This document shows positions 36,242-44,203 of a stretch of 64,000 nucleotides of DNA, in pieces. The DNA comes from Gemmatimonas aurantiaca T-27 (GTDB taxonomy: Bacteria > Gemmatimonadota > Gemmatimonadetes > Gemmatimonadales > Gemmatimonadaceae), in assembly GCF_000010305.1 (NCBI RefSeq), contig NC_012489.1, positions 744,001 through 808,000 on the forward strand, in the 5' to 3' direction. Numbering within the stretch: position 1 is the stretch's first letter; each line of letters starts with the position of its first letter. The position numbers were made by a program, and so were the translations under genes. A model generated the notes under the pieces. That model had not been told where the DNA came from and searched no databases. It saw nothing but the letters and a program-made list of their open reading frames with translations.

Positions 36242-36505
36242 TCATCGGAAACGCGTGGCCATAGTTCGGCACGAGTTCCACCCGCAGTCCCTCGTCGCAC
36301 TCGCGACCCACTCATCCGAGACCTGCCGCTCCACCGAGCGGGTCTCCGGTTCACCGTCGTTGATCGCGCCTGCGCGCGGAACGATGGTGTGCTCCGCTGT
36401 CCGCCCTTCGCAGCGTTCGAGCCGGATCGTCGCCTTCGCGACGATCGTCCCATCTCCTGCCGTAATGCACGCCGACCAGCTCGCCGACATGGCGCGCCAG
36501 TCCAT
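36242..36505 (-). CDS. Possible hypothetical ORF in the tdh/H1 gap
   Basis: An 87-residue frame from the ATG at 36505 (MDWRAMSASWSACITAGDG) to a TGA at 36242. The codons are strongly G/C at third position, and the composition (ITAGDGTIVAKATIRLERCE, SVERQVSDEWVASATRD) looks protein-like, unlike the opposite strand. The frame stays open to 36688, but that part is antisense to the H1-like gene leader. No family recognised and no clear ribosome site (GAGG is only 2 nt away). It may be a remnant or chance. Confidence 0.3.
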   Translation of the reverse strand: MDWRAMSASWSACITAGDGTIVAKATIRLERCEGRTAEHTIVPRAGAINDGEPETRSVERQVSDEWVASATRDCGWNSCRTMATRFR

Positions 36506-36687
36506 CACCTCGTTCGTGTTGTCTCGCGCCGTCGTGCGGCGCTCAACGCGAACACCTGCCTGCGCGCGCCTCCTGGAGGCCGCGTAGCGCAAATCGTGGC
36601 AGCGCATGCGCTGCGCGGTTTGTGCGCTCACCTTTCCACCGGGGGAAAGGGAGCACGATCCACCTCCTCGAGAGGAGAGTTGTTCCA

Positions 36688-37005
36688 ATGGCTCCTGCCA
36701 AGAAGGCCGCTAAAAAGGCGGCGAAGAAGGGTGGCCGCAAGGTCGCGAAGAAAGCCGCTCGCAAGACGGTGAAGAAGGCTGCCAAGAAGGCTGCCAAGAA
36801 GGGCGCGAAGAAGGTTGCCAAGAAGGCGGCCAAGAAGGGCGCCAAGAAGGCTGCCAAGAAGGGCGCGAAGAAAGTAGCGAAGAAGGGCGCCAAGAAGGCG
36901 GCCAAGAAGGGTGCCAAGAAGGGCGCGAAGAAGGCGGCCAAGAAGACCCGCAAGACGGCCAAGCGCGCCAAGAAGGTTGCTGCGCCGGCGCCTGTCGCTG
37001 CGTAA
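36688..37005 (+). CDS. Histone H1-like Lys/Ala repeat protein
   Basis: 105 residues from the ATG at 36688, with GAGGAGAG 8-10 nt upstream. Nearly the whole protein is repeats of KKAAKKGAKKV/KKGAKKAAKKG, with a few Arg near each end and a final APAPVAA. It has no tryptophan, tyrosine or acidic residue, so it is extremely basic. This is the H1/Hc1-like DNA-compacting type found in several bacterial phyla. The DNA shows matching tandem aagaagg-rich repeats (36700-36960). The gene is monocistronic, ending at a strong hairpin, and the KA repeat resembles the tail of the NYN protein at 30586-32859. Confidence 0.88.
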   Translation: MAPAKKAAKKAAKKGGRKVAKKAARKTVKKAAKKAAKKGAKKVAKKAAKKGAKKAAKKGAKKVAKKGAKKAAKKGAKKGAKKAAKKTRKTAKRAKKVAAPAPVAA

Positions 37006-37042
37006 TTCGGTCGTTCGCGACGTCGCAGTACCCATACACGCG

Positions 37043-37072
37043 AAAGGCGCCGGCATGTCTGCCGGCGCCTTT
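37043..37072. terminator. Hairpin terminator between H1-like gene and small ORF
   Basis: A perfect 13-bp stem, aaaggcgccggca at 37043-37055 and tgccggcgccttt at 37060-37072, with a 4-nt loop. The A/T ends give U-tracts in both directions, suiting the convergent genes on each side. Confidence 0.88.
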
Positions 37073-37097
37073 CACGTCTTCGTCATCCCGTCAGCGC

Positions 37098-37274
37098 TCA
37101 GTACGCTGCAGCGGCAAGCGGTTCGGGTTCGACGATCACGTCGAGATCTTCGGGAACGGGGCCCCAGACAAACGCCGAGAAACGCGGCAGCGCGTCACCA
37201 CGACCGCCGTCTGCGATCACGATGCCGAGGGGTTCCTGCTCTTCAGTCTGCTGAAAAAGATGCTGGATACGCAT
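37098..37274 (-). CDS. Small acidic hypothetical protein (58 aa)
   Basis: From the ATG at 37274, with GGAGG about 10 nt ahead: MRIQHLFQQTEEQEPLGIVI, then a Gly/Asp turn, FSAFVWGPVPEDLDVIVEPE and an AAAAY end. No family recognised. It is acidic and convergent with the very basic H1-like protein; nothing else suggests they interact. A longer frame (to 37469) lacks protein-like sequence. Confidence 0.5.
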   Translation of the reverse strand: MRIQHLFQQTEEQEPLGIVIADGGRGDALPRFSAFVWGPVPEDLDVIVEPEPLAAAAY

Positions 37275-37459
37275 TAGGGGTGAACCTCCACCCTGGATGT
37301 TGAGTGTTACGGCCTTCCGGCCTGCAACGCATTCCAATGCACGCTCAATGCCATGTTTGACATGGGACGGTAAGTTGTTGTCTTGTTGTGCTTTGTGATG
37401 ACTTTTGCGGTCTGTCCCGGGACGTCGGGTGTCCTGTTGACACATCACAAACCCGCTTG

Positions 37460-37480
37460 TTCGTGTCATCGTGACACGAA
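37460..37480. promoter_or_regulatory. Inverted repeat ttcgtgtca / tgacacgaa
   Basis: A perfect 9-bp inverted repeat (37460-37468 and 37472-37480) with a 3-bp centre, 10 bp beyond the methyltransferase-like stop. No U-tract follows on either strand. It could be an operator for the small ORF or a processing hairpin. Confidence 0.45.
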
Positions 37481-37490
37481 CGCGTACCTA

Positions 37491-38201
37491 TCAGGCGACA
37501 GCCGCTTCCTTGCGAGCCATGAACGTCTGATGCAGACCGGTGCTGCGCTCCACCGAGATCGTCCATCCGTGATAACGTGATGCCAGCTCTTCGATGCGCG
37601 GGGTGGCCTGCATGCTGTCGTTGCCAGCCGCAATCGTCTCCACGAGGTGCACACCACCATCGGCCGTGGCGCTCTGCAGCACTTCGATCACGCGCGCCCG
37701 GTCCTGGGCATCGAGACCGGCAAAGGCTGATGGCGAACAGACCACCGCATGCAGCTCCACATCGGGTGCCCATGCGCCCAGATCGGCGCAGTAGCCACGA
37801 ATCCGCTCGGTGAGCCCTGCGGCCTCGGCCGCCCGCACGACGCGCTCCACAGCCTCTTCCGCGGGCTCCAGCGCCGTCACGGCAGCGCCTCGCGCGGCCA
37901 GATAGAGAGCGGCCCCTTCACGCTCCGCGCCCGCCACCAGCACATGGCGATCACCAGAATCCGCCAAGGCCCGGACAAACGCCGCGTTCGGATCGATACC
38001 CCAATGTTCGGGACGCTGGTATTCGGCCAGTATCTTGAGCCGGCGTCGCTTCCACGTCGCGTACGTCGGGAGCCGCAGGCGTCGCGCAATGATGCGATCG
38101 ACTTCCTGCCAGACGAGAATCTCCGTCAAAGCGATCTGGTCAGCCCGGCGCAATGCCTCGACTGCCTCGTCGCCGATCTTCAGGAGCGAGCCACGCGACA
38201 C
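37491..38201 (-). CDS. SAM-methyltransferase-like protein, start uncertain
   Basis: 236 residues from the GTG at 38201 (AAGG 4-5 nt ahead). Helical N-terminus (LLKIGDEAVEALRRADQIAL, TEILVWQEVDRIIARRLRLP), then a Rossmann-like part: HVLVAGAEREGAALYLAARG, VTALEPAEEAVERVVRAAE, ELHAVVCSPSAFAGLDAQDR and a C-terminal GGVHLVETIAAGND. The glycine-rich loop is GAEREGAA, weak for SAM binding. The frame continues upstream with protein-like KYEYELYVEREIEDYKDS to an ATC at 38276 that has AGGGG 7 nt ahead, so the true start may be non-standard. Divergent from mutM. Confidence 0.65.
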   Translation of the reverse strand: MSRGSLLKIGDEAVEALRRADQIALTEILVWQEVDRIIARRLRLPTYATWKRRRLKILAEYQRPEHWGIDPNAAFVRALADSGDRHVLVAGAEREGAALYLAARGAAVTALEPAEEAVERVVRAAEAAGLTERIRGYCADLGAWAPDVELHAVVCSPSAFAGLDAQDRARVIEVLQSATADGGVHLVETIAAGNDSMQATPRIEELASRYHGWTISVERSTGLHQTFMARKEAAVA

Positions 38202-38406
38202 CGAGTCCTTGTAGTCCTCGATTTCCCGCTCGACGTACAGCTCGTACTCGTACTTGAGGGACCGGGGCGAACTGATGGGGGTACCCCTGTGGGCTGTGGA
38301 AGAATGTGGATAACTTACCGCTTATCCCCGTTTGCGCAACCCCCATTTTTGTGATCCTGCGCCATTTAAGTGGCTATCAGGAAACTGCTTGGACCAAGGC
38401 CCAGCC

Positions 38407-39201
38407 ATGCCGGAACTGCCCGAGGTGGAATATGCGGCATCTCAACTTCGTGATCGGGTTCTGGGGCAAACCGTGCAGGCTGTACGGGTCACCCATGCCG
38501 CACAGGCGCGCCACCTTCCGTCCACCGACCAGCAGGCCATCGTCGGCCTGACGCTCGACCGGGTGGAGCGTCGGGCCAAGGTCCAGCTCCTGCACTTCGG
38601 CAGCGGTGTTCTGGAGGTGCACTTCCGGATGACTGGCGACTGGGTGTTCTCCCGGGTCACCGATCCGGTGCCACCGTTCGAACGGTTGGCCCTCGAAACC
38701 GATGCGGGGCTGCGCGTCAGTCTCGTCGACCCGCGCGCGCTCAGTGTGGTGCGCTGGCACGCTGCCGGTTCCTACCGCGGTCTCGAGGTGGGACCCGAGC
38801 CGTTGTCCGACGCGTTTTCCGTCGACGTCTTTCGGCACGCGCTCACACGACGGCGTGGTCCCATCAAGCCGGTGTTGCTCGATCAGCGGGTGGTTGCCGG
38901 CATCGGCAACATCTATGCGTCGGAAGCACTCTGGGAAGCGGGGATCGCTCCCACGGCCATCGCGAACACCATCACGAAGCCCCGACTGACGCGTCTGCGT
39001 GACGCCATCCGTGTCGTCCTCGAGACGGCGCCCGATGCACGCTATTTCGAACGCGATACACCCGACGAGCAGGAACGCGATCGACGTTGGCGCGTGTACG
39101 GACGTGATGGTCGACCGTGCCGACGCTGCGGGTCAGCGATCCGGCGCCTCGTGCAAGCGGGTCGCAGTACGTACTACTGTGCGGTGTGCCAGCGGCGATA
39201 G
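38407..39201 (+). CDS. mutM: Formamidopyrimidine-DNA glycosylase
   Basis: Removes oxidised purines such as 8-oxoguanine. 264 residues from the ATG at 38407, which exposes the catalytic Pro2-Glu3 (MPELPEVE). Also seen: LTLDRVERRAKVQLL with the conserved Lys, HFRMTGDW, DQRVVAGIGNIYASEALW (helix-two-turn-helix) and the zinc finger CRRCGSAIRRLVQAGRSTYYC. The last 69 bp overlap antisense with the glycosyltransferase gene, yet both ends encode conserved-looking sequence. An upstream ATG in frame is not used because Pro2 must be the N-terminus. Confidence 0.95.
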   Translation: MPELPEVEYAASQLRDRVLGQTVQAVRVTHAAQARHLPSTDQQAIVGLTLDRVERRAKVQLLHFGSGVLEVHFRMTGDWVFSRVTDPVPPFERLALETDAGLRVSLVDPRALSVVRWHAAGSYRGLEVGPEPLSDAFSVDVFRHALTRRRGPIKPVLLDQRVVAGIGNIYASEALWEAGIAPTAIANTITKPRLTRLRDAIRVVLETAPDARYFERDTPDEQERDRRWRVYGRDGRPCRRCGSAIRRLVQAGRSTYYCAVCQRR

Positions 39202-40443
39202 CCGTGGTGTCTGCGTCATCTGCGCCAGCGCGTGCACGATCGGGCGTGTCATTGGCTGCACGGTCGAACGCCATGTGCGTGGTGAGCTCCTCGCCCGATG
39301 CCGTTCGACGGCGCGTTGCATGGCGTCGAAGGTTTCACTCGCCGTGCGGGCCCATGAAAATCCCGACGCCTGTACCAGTCCGCGCGCACGCAAGTCGTCG
39401 CGCAGTGCCGCATCGTCGACGATTCGGTGCATCGCCCTGGTGAGTGCCTCGACGTCGTTCCATGCCACACTCAACGCCGCTGCGCCGCTCACTTCGGGCA
39501 ATGAACTCGCCGTCGAGCACACCACCGGTGCCCCGCTGCGCATGGCTTCGAGGACTGGCAGGCCGAACCCTTCGTATCGAGACGGAAAGACCAGCGCGGT
39601 GGTGCGGCGATACAGTGTCACCAGTTGTGCGTCGGTGACATAGCCGATGTGACGCAGCCATGGCGCACGACCCTGTATGGCGCGCGTCTCCTTCGAGAGA
39701 CCTGGCCCACATTGCACCAGGGGTACGCGAACCCCGCGCGCCCACAGGCGATCCATGGCGGCATACAGCGTCGACAGATTCTTGCGTGCTTCCTGACCAC
39801 CGACCGACAGAAAAAATCCGTCGTCGCAATCGCTGCGCTGCAGCGCGCTCGCATCATCCGGCGCCGACAGGGCGAGATCATCTGCTGCCAGCAATGTCAC
39901 CGACAGCTTTTCGGCGGAAGCGGGAAAGCGTTCGAGGACTTCGTCGCGTGTGAACTGCGAGATGGTGAGGATACCGTCCGCGCGCGCGATGCTGCGCGCA
40001 TACCGTCGACGATATTTGGCGCGCTTGATGATCTTCCACCACCGATGATCGTGCTGCAGCATCGGCGCAATGTCATGAATGGTGACGACATTGGCAGCCC
40101 GGGTATTCGCGTGGAGCACCTGATTCCACGGATGCCATATCACGTCGGCCTCCGTGTGCGCCAATGCACTGATCGGCTCCACAGCGGCCCAGTCACCGAG
40201 ACCGGTGTGCAGTCCGTCCAACAGGTCTCGCATCGCGGCGATGTCCCGGGTTCGTTGCACGAACAGGGTGAAGCGCAGATGGGGTTGCTGTTGCGTCAAC
40301 TCCCGCAAAACGTTTCGCACATATCGGCTGATCCCGCGTCGTTCACGCAGCAGGCGAGTGGCTTCGATCGCGAGATGACGGACAGTGTGCGACACGGGAG
40401 CAGGGCCGAGGTCATGGAAGGTTTCCTCTCCACGACACCGCAC
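39133..40443 (-). CDS. GT4 family glycosyltransferase
   Basis: 436 residues from a GTG at 40443; another GTG at 40395 (VSHTVRHLAIEATRLLRERR) is also possible. GT-B signs: GISRYVRNVLREL, VVTIHDIAPML, SRYARSIARADGILTISQFTRDEVLERF-like acceptor domain, FFLSVGGQEARKNLSTLYAAM (donor domain), HIGYVTDAQLVTLYRRTTAL and VFPSRYEGFGLPVLEAMRSGAPVVCST with the E-x7-E pair. Substrate unknown. It overlaps the 3' end of mutM by 69 bp on the opposite strand, and lies 71 bp downstream of rlmI, the likely start of the transcript. Confidence 0.88.
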   Translation of the reverse strand: MRCRGEETFHDLGPAPVSHTVRHLAIEATRLLRERRGISRYVRNVLRELTQQQPHLRFTLFVQRTRDIAAMRDLLDGLHTGLGDWAAVEPISALAHTEADVIWHPWNQVLHANTRAANVVTIHDIAPMLQHDHRWWKIIKRAKYRRRYARSIARADGILTISQFTRDEVLERFPASAEKLSVTLLAADDLALSAPDDASALQRSDCDDGFFLSVGGQEARKNLSTLYAAMDRLWARGVRVPLVQCGPGLSKETRAIQGRAPWLRHIGYVTDAQLVTLYRRTTALVFPSRYEGFGLPVLEAMRSGAPVVCSTASSLPEVSGAAALSVAWNDVEALTRAMHRIVDDAALRDDLRARGLVQASGFSWARTASETFDAMQRAVERHRARSSPRTWRSTVQPMTRPIVHALAQMTQTPRLSPLAHRTVVRTATRLHEAPDR

Positions 40444-40513
40444 CGGAATGGCACCCTACCGCCGGTCTTGCGGTTGCCCGCAGGACCAGTGGGCGGGTCG
40501 TCCTCCGTTCGAA

Positions 40514-41797
40514 TCAGCCCATGGCTTCCAGCAGGGCGCCTTTGAGATATCCGGTCTCCGGCACCGTGATCAATTCGGGATGATCGAGCGGTTGTCCGGT
40601 GATGGCGCGCAACGCGAAGCGTCGGCCACTGTCGGCCGATGCTTCCTGCAGCATCTCGAAAAACAGTCCGCGGGACAGGTGAAAACTGCACGAGGCGGTG
40701 AACAGCAGTCCGCCCGGCGCGAGCAGCCGCATAGCCTGCAGGTTGATGTCCTTGTACCCGCGCAGGGCCCCCTCGATGGCGTTGCGATTCTTCGCAAACG
40801 CGGGTGGGTCGACCACGATGGTGTCGAAGCGGCGGCCTTCGCGATACCACGCACGCAGGACATCGAAGGCATCGCCTTCCACGGGCTCGATGTTGGTGAG
40901 TCCGTTGCGTTGCGCATGTTCATGCACACGTGCCAAGGCGGGTGCCGAGATGTCGACGGCCGTGACATGTTCGGCGCGATCTGCGAGATGCAACGCGAAA
41001 GATCCATGGTACGCGAAACAATCCAGTGCGCGACCTCGTGCCAGACTGCCAATCAGGACACGATTTTCGCGTTGATCGAGGAATGCACCGGTCTTTTGCC
41101 CGTCCCAGGGCGCGGCGAGATAGCGCACGCCGTGCTCAACCACTTCGATCACGCGGGGCACGTCGCCGTGCAACAACCGGACTTCGCGTGGCAGCCCCTC
41201 ACGATCCCGCGCAGCCGGATCGTTGCGCGCGAGAATTCCGGTGCATCCCGTGAGCTCCTGCAGTGATGCCACGATGGTTTCCGTCCAGGCATTAACGCCC
41301 GCCGACAGCAACTGCACGACCAGCGCATCGCCGTACCGATCGACGACCAGCGACGGCAGTCCGTCGCCTTCGCCATGCACCAGGCGATAGGCGTTCGATT
41401 CCGTCGCCAGCGGGGCCCGTCGGGCAATGGCCGTTCGCAACTGCTCGTGCCACCACGCCGCATCCGGTGCGCGCGAGGCATCCGCACTCACGTGGCGCAG
41501 CGAGATCTCGGACTGGGGGCTCCAGAGCGCAAAGCCCAGCGGCGCACCTGTGTACTCCTCAACACGCACGAAACCGGCGGCGACGGCAGGCGCTCGCTCG
41601 AGATCGGAGCGGAACACCCACGGATGTCCGTTGCGGATGCGCTGAGCCCCACGGCGATTGACCACGGCCACTTCGCCTTCGATCACGGGATCGGCCGAGC
41701 GCGCCGCACCGCCGCGACCGGATGCTCCGCGATGGCCTGAGGGACGCGCACCGCGCGGACGGGACGATGAATCGTGGCGCGGTGGGCGGGGAGTCAC
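40514..41797 (-). CDS. rlmI: RlmI-type 23S rRNA (cytosine-C5) methyltransferase
   Basis: 427 residues. A Ser/Arg/Gly-rich start (about 1-35) not usual in E. coli RlmI, then a PUA domain (RRGAQRIRNGHPWVFRSDL), an EEHEE-like region, and the methyltransferase: ALDCFAYHGSFALHLADRA (SAM), VTAVDISAPALARVHEHAQ, FDTIVVDPPAFAKNRNAIE (motif IV) and LLFTASCSFHLSRGLF with a catalytic-site Cys. It probably methylates C5 of C1962 of 23S rRNA. Its stop overlaps the upstream glycosyltransferase start by 4 bp, so it follows that gene in the transcript. Confidence 0.88.
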   Translation of the reverse strand: MTPRPPRHDSSSRPRGARPSGHRGASGRGGAARSADPVIEGEVAVVNRRGAQRIRNGHPWVFRSDLERAPAVAAGFVRVEEYTGAPLGFALWSPQSEISLRHVSADASRAPDAAWWHEQLRTAIARRAPLATESNAYRLVHGEGDGLPSLVVDRYGDALVVQLLSAGVNAWTETIVASLQELTGCTGILARNDPAARDREGLPREVRLLHGDVPRVIEVVEHGVRYLAAPWDGQKTGAFLDQRENRVLIGSLARGRALDCFAYHGSFALHLADRAEHVTAVDISAPALARVHEHAQRNGLTNIEPVEGDAFDVLRAWYREGRRFDTIVVDPPAFAKNRNAIEGALRGYKDINLQAMRLLAPGGLLFTASCSFHLSRGLFFEMLQEASADSGRRFALRAITGQPLDHPELITVPETGYLKGALLEAMG

Positions 41798-42621
41798 AGT
41801 GCGGAGGTGGTGGAAGACGGGAGATAGTGGTCGAGGCCGCGCGCCGCGCGCGTGAGTTGTTGCTCACGCGTGCGGACCAGTCGCTCGTGATTGCGCTCGA
41901 CATTGTCGAAGTTCGCTGGCTGGTGCCACAGATGGTAGGCAACCGCACTGAACTTGATGTTCCGCCGGCGCACCCCGGCGTTGATCAGGCGCGTCGCCAG
42001 CTCACTGTCTTCGCGCCCCCAGCCCTCGATCTCTTCGTCGTAGCCATTCACGCGCACGAGATCATCACGCCAGAACGCCATGTGCGCACCGCGGATACGT
42101 TTCATGCCGTCACGCGGCCCACGAACGAATGGTGTGATCCAGGGCGCGTAGAAGGCATTGGGGCGACCGTTCAAGTCATTCGTGAACACACCGAGCGGAC
42201 ACTCATCGCCGGCCATGAGTCTAGCCGTGCAGTCACGCCCAAGCAGCGCACGAGAACCCTGTGCCCATGCTCCGCGTTGTGCGAACTGTGCATGCCCTTC
42301 GAAGAAGTGCGGGTGCAGCAGGATGTCGCCATCGATTTGCACGATGTACTCGCCACGTGCTGCCGCGATGGCCTTGTTGCGGATGGCTGCCAGTCGGAAT
42401 CCCGTGTCTTCATGCCACACGTGCTGGATCGGCACGGGAAATGACCGGGTTTCCCGCTCAATGACGGCGCGGGTTTCTTCTCCTGACCCGTCGTCGGCAA
42501 TGACGACTTCATGCGGCAGTGTGCGCTGGCGGCGTACTGATCCCAGCACCAACTCCAGCGCACGTGGCCAATTGTAGGTCGAAACGAGAAGCGAGATTGC
42601 GGTCGGCGGGAAACGCATCAT
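41794..42621 (-). CDS. GT2 family glycosyltransferase
   Basis: 275 residues. The GT-A fold begins AISLLVSTYNWPRALELVLGS with the acid in VVIADDGSGEETR and the DxD-like VQIDGDILLHPHFF. Downstream, RIRGAHMAFWRDDLVRVNG and YDEEIEGWGREDSELATRLINAG are the motifs of the N-terminal-galactosyltransferase-like group (as in WaaE-type enzymes). It lies 21 bp downstream of mltG and overlaps rlmI by 4 bp. Probably acts on an envelope polysaccharide or lipid; acceptor unknown. Confidence 0.88.
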   Translation of the reverse strand: MMRFPPTAISLLVSTYNWPRALELVLGSVRRQRTLPHEVVIADDGSGEETRAVIERETRSFPVPIQHVWHEDTGFRLAAIRNKAIAAARGEYIVQIDGDILLHPHFFEGHAQFAQRGAWAQGSRALLGRDCTARLMAGDECPLGVFTNDLNGRPNAFYAPWITPFVRGPRDGMKRIRGAHMAFWRDDLVRVNGYDEEIEGWGREDSELATRLINAGVRRRNIKFSAVAYHLWHQPANFDNVERNHERLVRTREQQLTRAARGLDHYLPSSTTSAL

Positions 42622-42642
42622 TGGCCCGGCACGGGCTGCAGG

Positions 42643-43695
42643 TCAGGGAGAGGGACTGCGCTTGGATTGTTCCGCGGCGCGGCGCGCGGCTCGGATCTGG
42701 GCAATCGCCCGGGTGTGCTCATCGAAGGTCGTACGGAATTCGTGGCTGCCGTCGGCGCGCGCCACAAAATACAGGTACGGCACGTCGGCTGGCGCGAGCG
42801 CGGCCGCAATCGACGCCGCGCCTGGCGAGGCAATCGGACCGGGTGGCAAGCCGGCGTATCGGTACGTGTTGTATTTCGAATCGACTTCGAGATCCCGAAA
42901 CAGCACCCGCTCCACGTGCTGCGGCAGCGCATACTGCACCGTGGGGTCGGCCTGCAGACGCATCCCTTTTTTCACGCGGTTCCAGTACACCGCGCTGATG
43001 AGCGGCCGTTCTTCGGCCTTGCGCGCTTCTTTCTCGACAATGCTGGCCATCGCCATGACGTCATGGCGCGAGAGATTCATCGCGCGTGCACGCTCGGTCC
43101 ACTCCGGCTTCCACTGGGCTTCGAACTGTTCGAGCATGGCCGTGACAGCTTCCCGCGCGGTCGTGCCGTCGGGAAACGTGTACGTGGCGGGGAACAGATA
43201 TCCCTCGAGCGTGGGCGTGGGAATGTCGAGCTTGTGCAACCATGCCGTGTCGGTGGCGGCGGCCCGCACCGAGTCTTCGCTCACACCCAACGTCTTCACC
43301 AGCAGCGGCGTGATGTCGCGCAGGTCGAACCCCTCAGGAATCACCACGGTGCGCATGAGGCCGCGGCCGGTCACGAGGGCGTCCAGGACCTGTCCGTACG
43401 CCGAACGTTCGGCGAATTGGTACGTGCCAGGCTTGATCGCACGTTCACTGCCGGTGAGGGCGGCAAACCAGCGGAAGAAGCGTGACGACCCCACCACATT
43501 GTGCGCGGCAAGGGAATCGGCGGCGGCCCGCATGCTGGCACCGCGTGGCACAACCACCCGCGCCGGTGTGTCCGTCGCTGACGCCGACCCACGTACTTCC
43601 CGCCACAGGGCGAAGGCACTGGCGCACACCACCACCGCGCCAACCATGCTGATGGTGCGCCATCGCGATCGACTACCCGAACGACGAGCCATCAT
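42643..43695 (-). CDS. mltG: Endolytic murein transglycosylase MltG
   Basis: Inner-membrane lytic transglycosylase thought to terminate nascent glycan strands. 350 residues: one N-terminal helix (TISMVGAVVVCASAFALW), a LysM-like middle (VPRGASMRAAADSLAAHNVV, GTYQFAERSAYGQVLDAL, VVIPEGFDLRDITPLL) and the YceG catalytic part PTLEGYLFPATYTFPDGTTA, MASIVEKEARKAEERPLISAVYWNRVKKGMRLQADPTVQYAL (catalytic Glu in EKEA), YNTYRYAGLPPGPIASPG. Overlaps ruvX by 4 bp. Confidence 0.95.
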   Translation of the reverse strand: MMARRSGSRSRWRTISMVGAVVVCASAFALWREVRGSASATDTPARVVVPRGASMRAAADSLAAHNVVGSSRFFRWFAALTGSERAIKPGTYQFAERSAYGQVLDALVTGRGLMRTVVIPEGFDLRDITPLLVKTLGVSEDSVRAAATDTAWLHKLDIPTPTLEGYLFPATYTFPDGTTAREAVTAMLEQFEAQWKPEWTERARAMNLSRHDVMAMASIVEKEARKAEERPLISAVYWNRVKKGMRLQADPTVQYALPQHVERVLFRDLEVDSKYNTYRYAGLPPGPIASPGAASIAAALAPADVPYLYFVARADGSHEFRTTFDEHTRAIAQIRAARRAAEQSKRSPSP

Positions 43696-44198
43696 GACAC
43701 TTCCTCCTCACCACGGCCTGCTGCTGGATCAGATGCCGTCGCAGTGACAGCCTCGCCCACCGTGACGCCTTGGCTGGACGCCCGCAGGACCCCCTCCAGC
43801 AGCACACAGGCTGCGAGGGCGTCGACATCTCCCTTACGACCACGCGTGCTGCCACCCTGTTCCCGGATGCTGCGCAGCGCGGCGGAGGTCGTGAAGCGTT
43901 CGTCGACGAGGCGCACCGGCAGGGGCTGCCGTGTGGCCAGTTTGCCAGCCACCTCACGCACTTCGCGGGATCGATCCGTTTCGTCGCCGCCTGGATCGAG
44001 GGGCAGGCCGAAGATGTATCCGCTGACGCCCAGTGCTTCCGCCTGACGCATGATTTCGGCGATCGGCGGCCGCTTGCCGGCGCGTCGTGCAATCACGCCG
44101 GCCGGTGAGGCGAGCATTCCTAGTTCATCGCTGACCGCGAGACCAATACGCTTGTCTCCCCAGTCCACTGCCAGCAGGCGCCCGACGGGCGTCGACAT
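43692..44198 (-). CDS. ruvX: RuvX/YqgF-type putative pre-16S rRNA nuclease
   Basis: 168 residues with RNase H fold: RLLAVDWGDKRIGLAVSDEL (Asp), YIFGLPLDPGGDET and VRLVDERFTTSAALRSI (the DER motif), then DVDALAACVLLEG. Family proteins mature the 16S rRNA 5' end. Start is 6 bp downstream of rho. The gene overlaps mltG by 4 bp, the common pair mltG-ruvX. The C-terminal tail is Ala/Gly/Glu-rich and not conserved. Confidence 0.92.
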   Translation of the reverse strand: MSTPVGRLLAVDWGDKRIGLAVSDELGMLASPAGVIARRAGKRPPIAEIMRQAEALGVSGYIFGLPLDPGGDETDRSREVREVAGKLATRQPLPVRLVDERFTTSAALRSIREQGGSTRGRKGDVDALAACVLLEGVLRASSQGVTVGEAVTATASDPAAGRGEEEVS

Positions 44199-44203
44199 GC
44201 CGA

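Noticed and set aside
34731-36587. 618-residue plus frame across kbl, tdh and the gap
   Set aside because: Antisense to intact kbl and tdh; no domain and no start context.
36700-36960. Repeated aagaagg-type units resembling a repeat array
   Set aside because: They encode the Lys/Ala repeats of the H1-like protein; no spacer structure as in CRISPR.
38305-38329. tgtggataa (DnaA box) with ttatcccc nearby
   Set aside because: Single perfect box; no dnaA, dnaN, gyrB or rpmH and no box cluster, so not taken as an origin.
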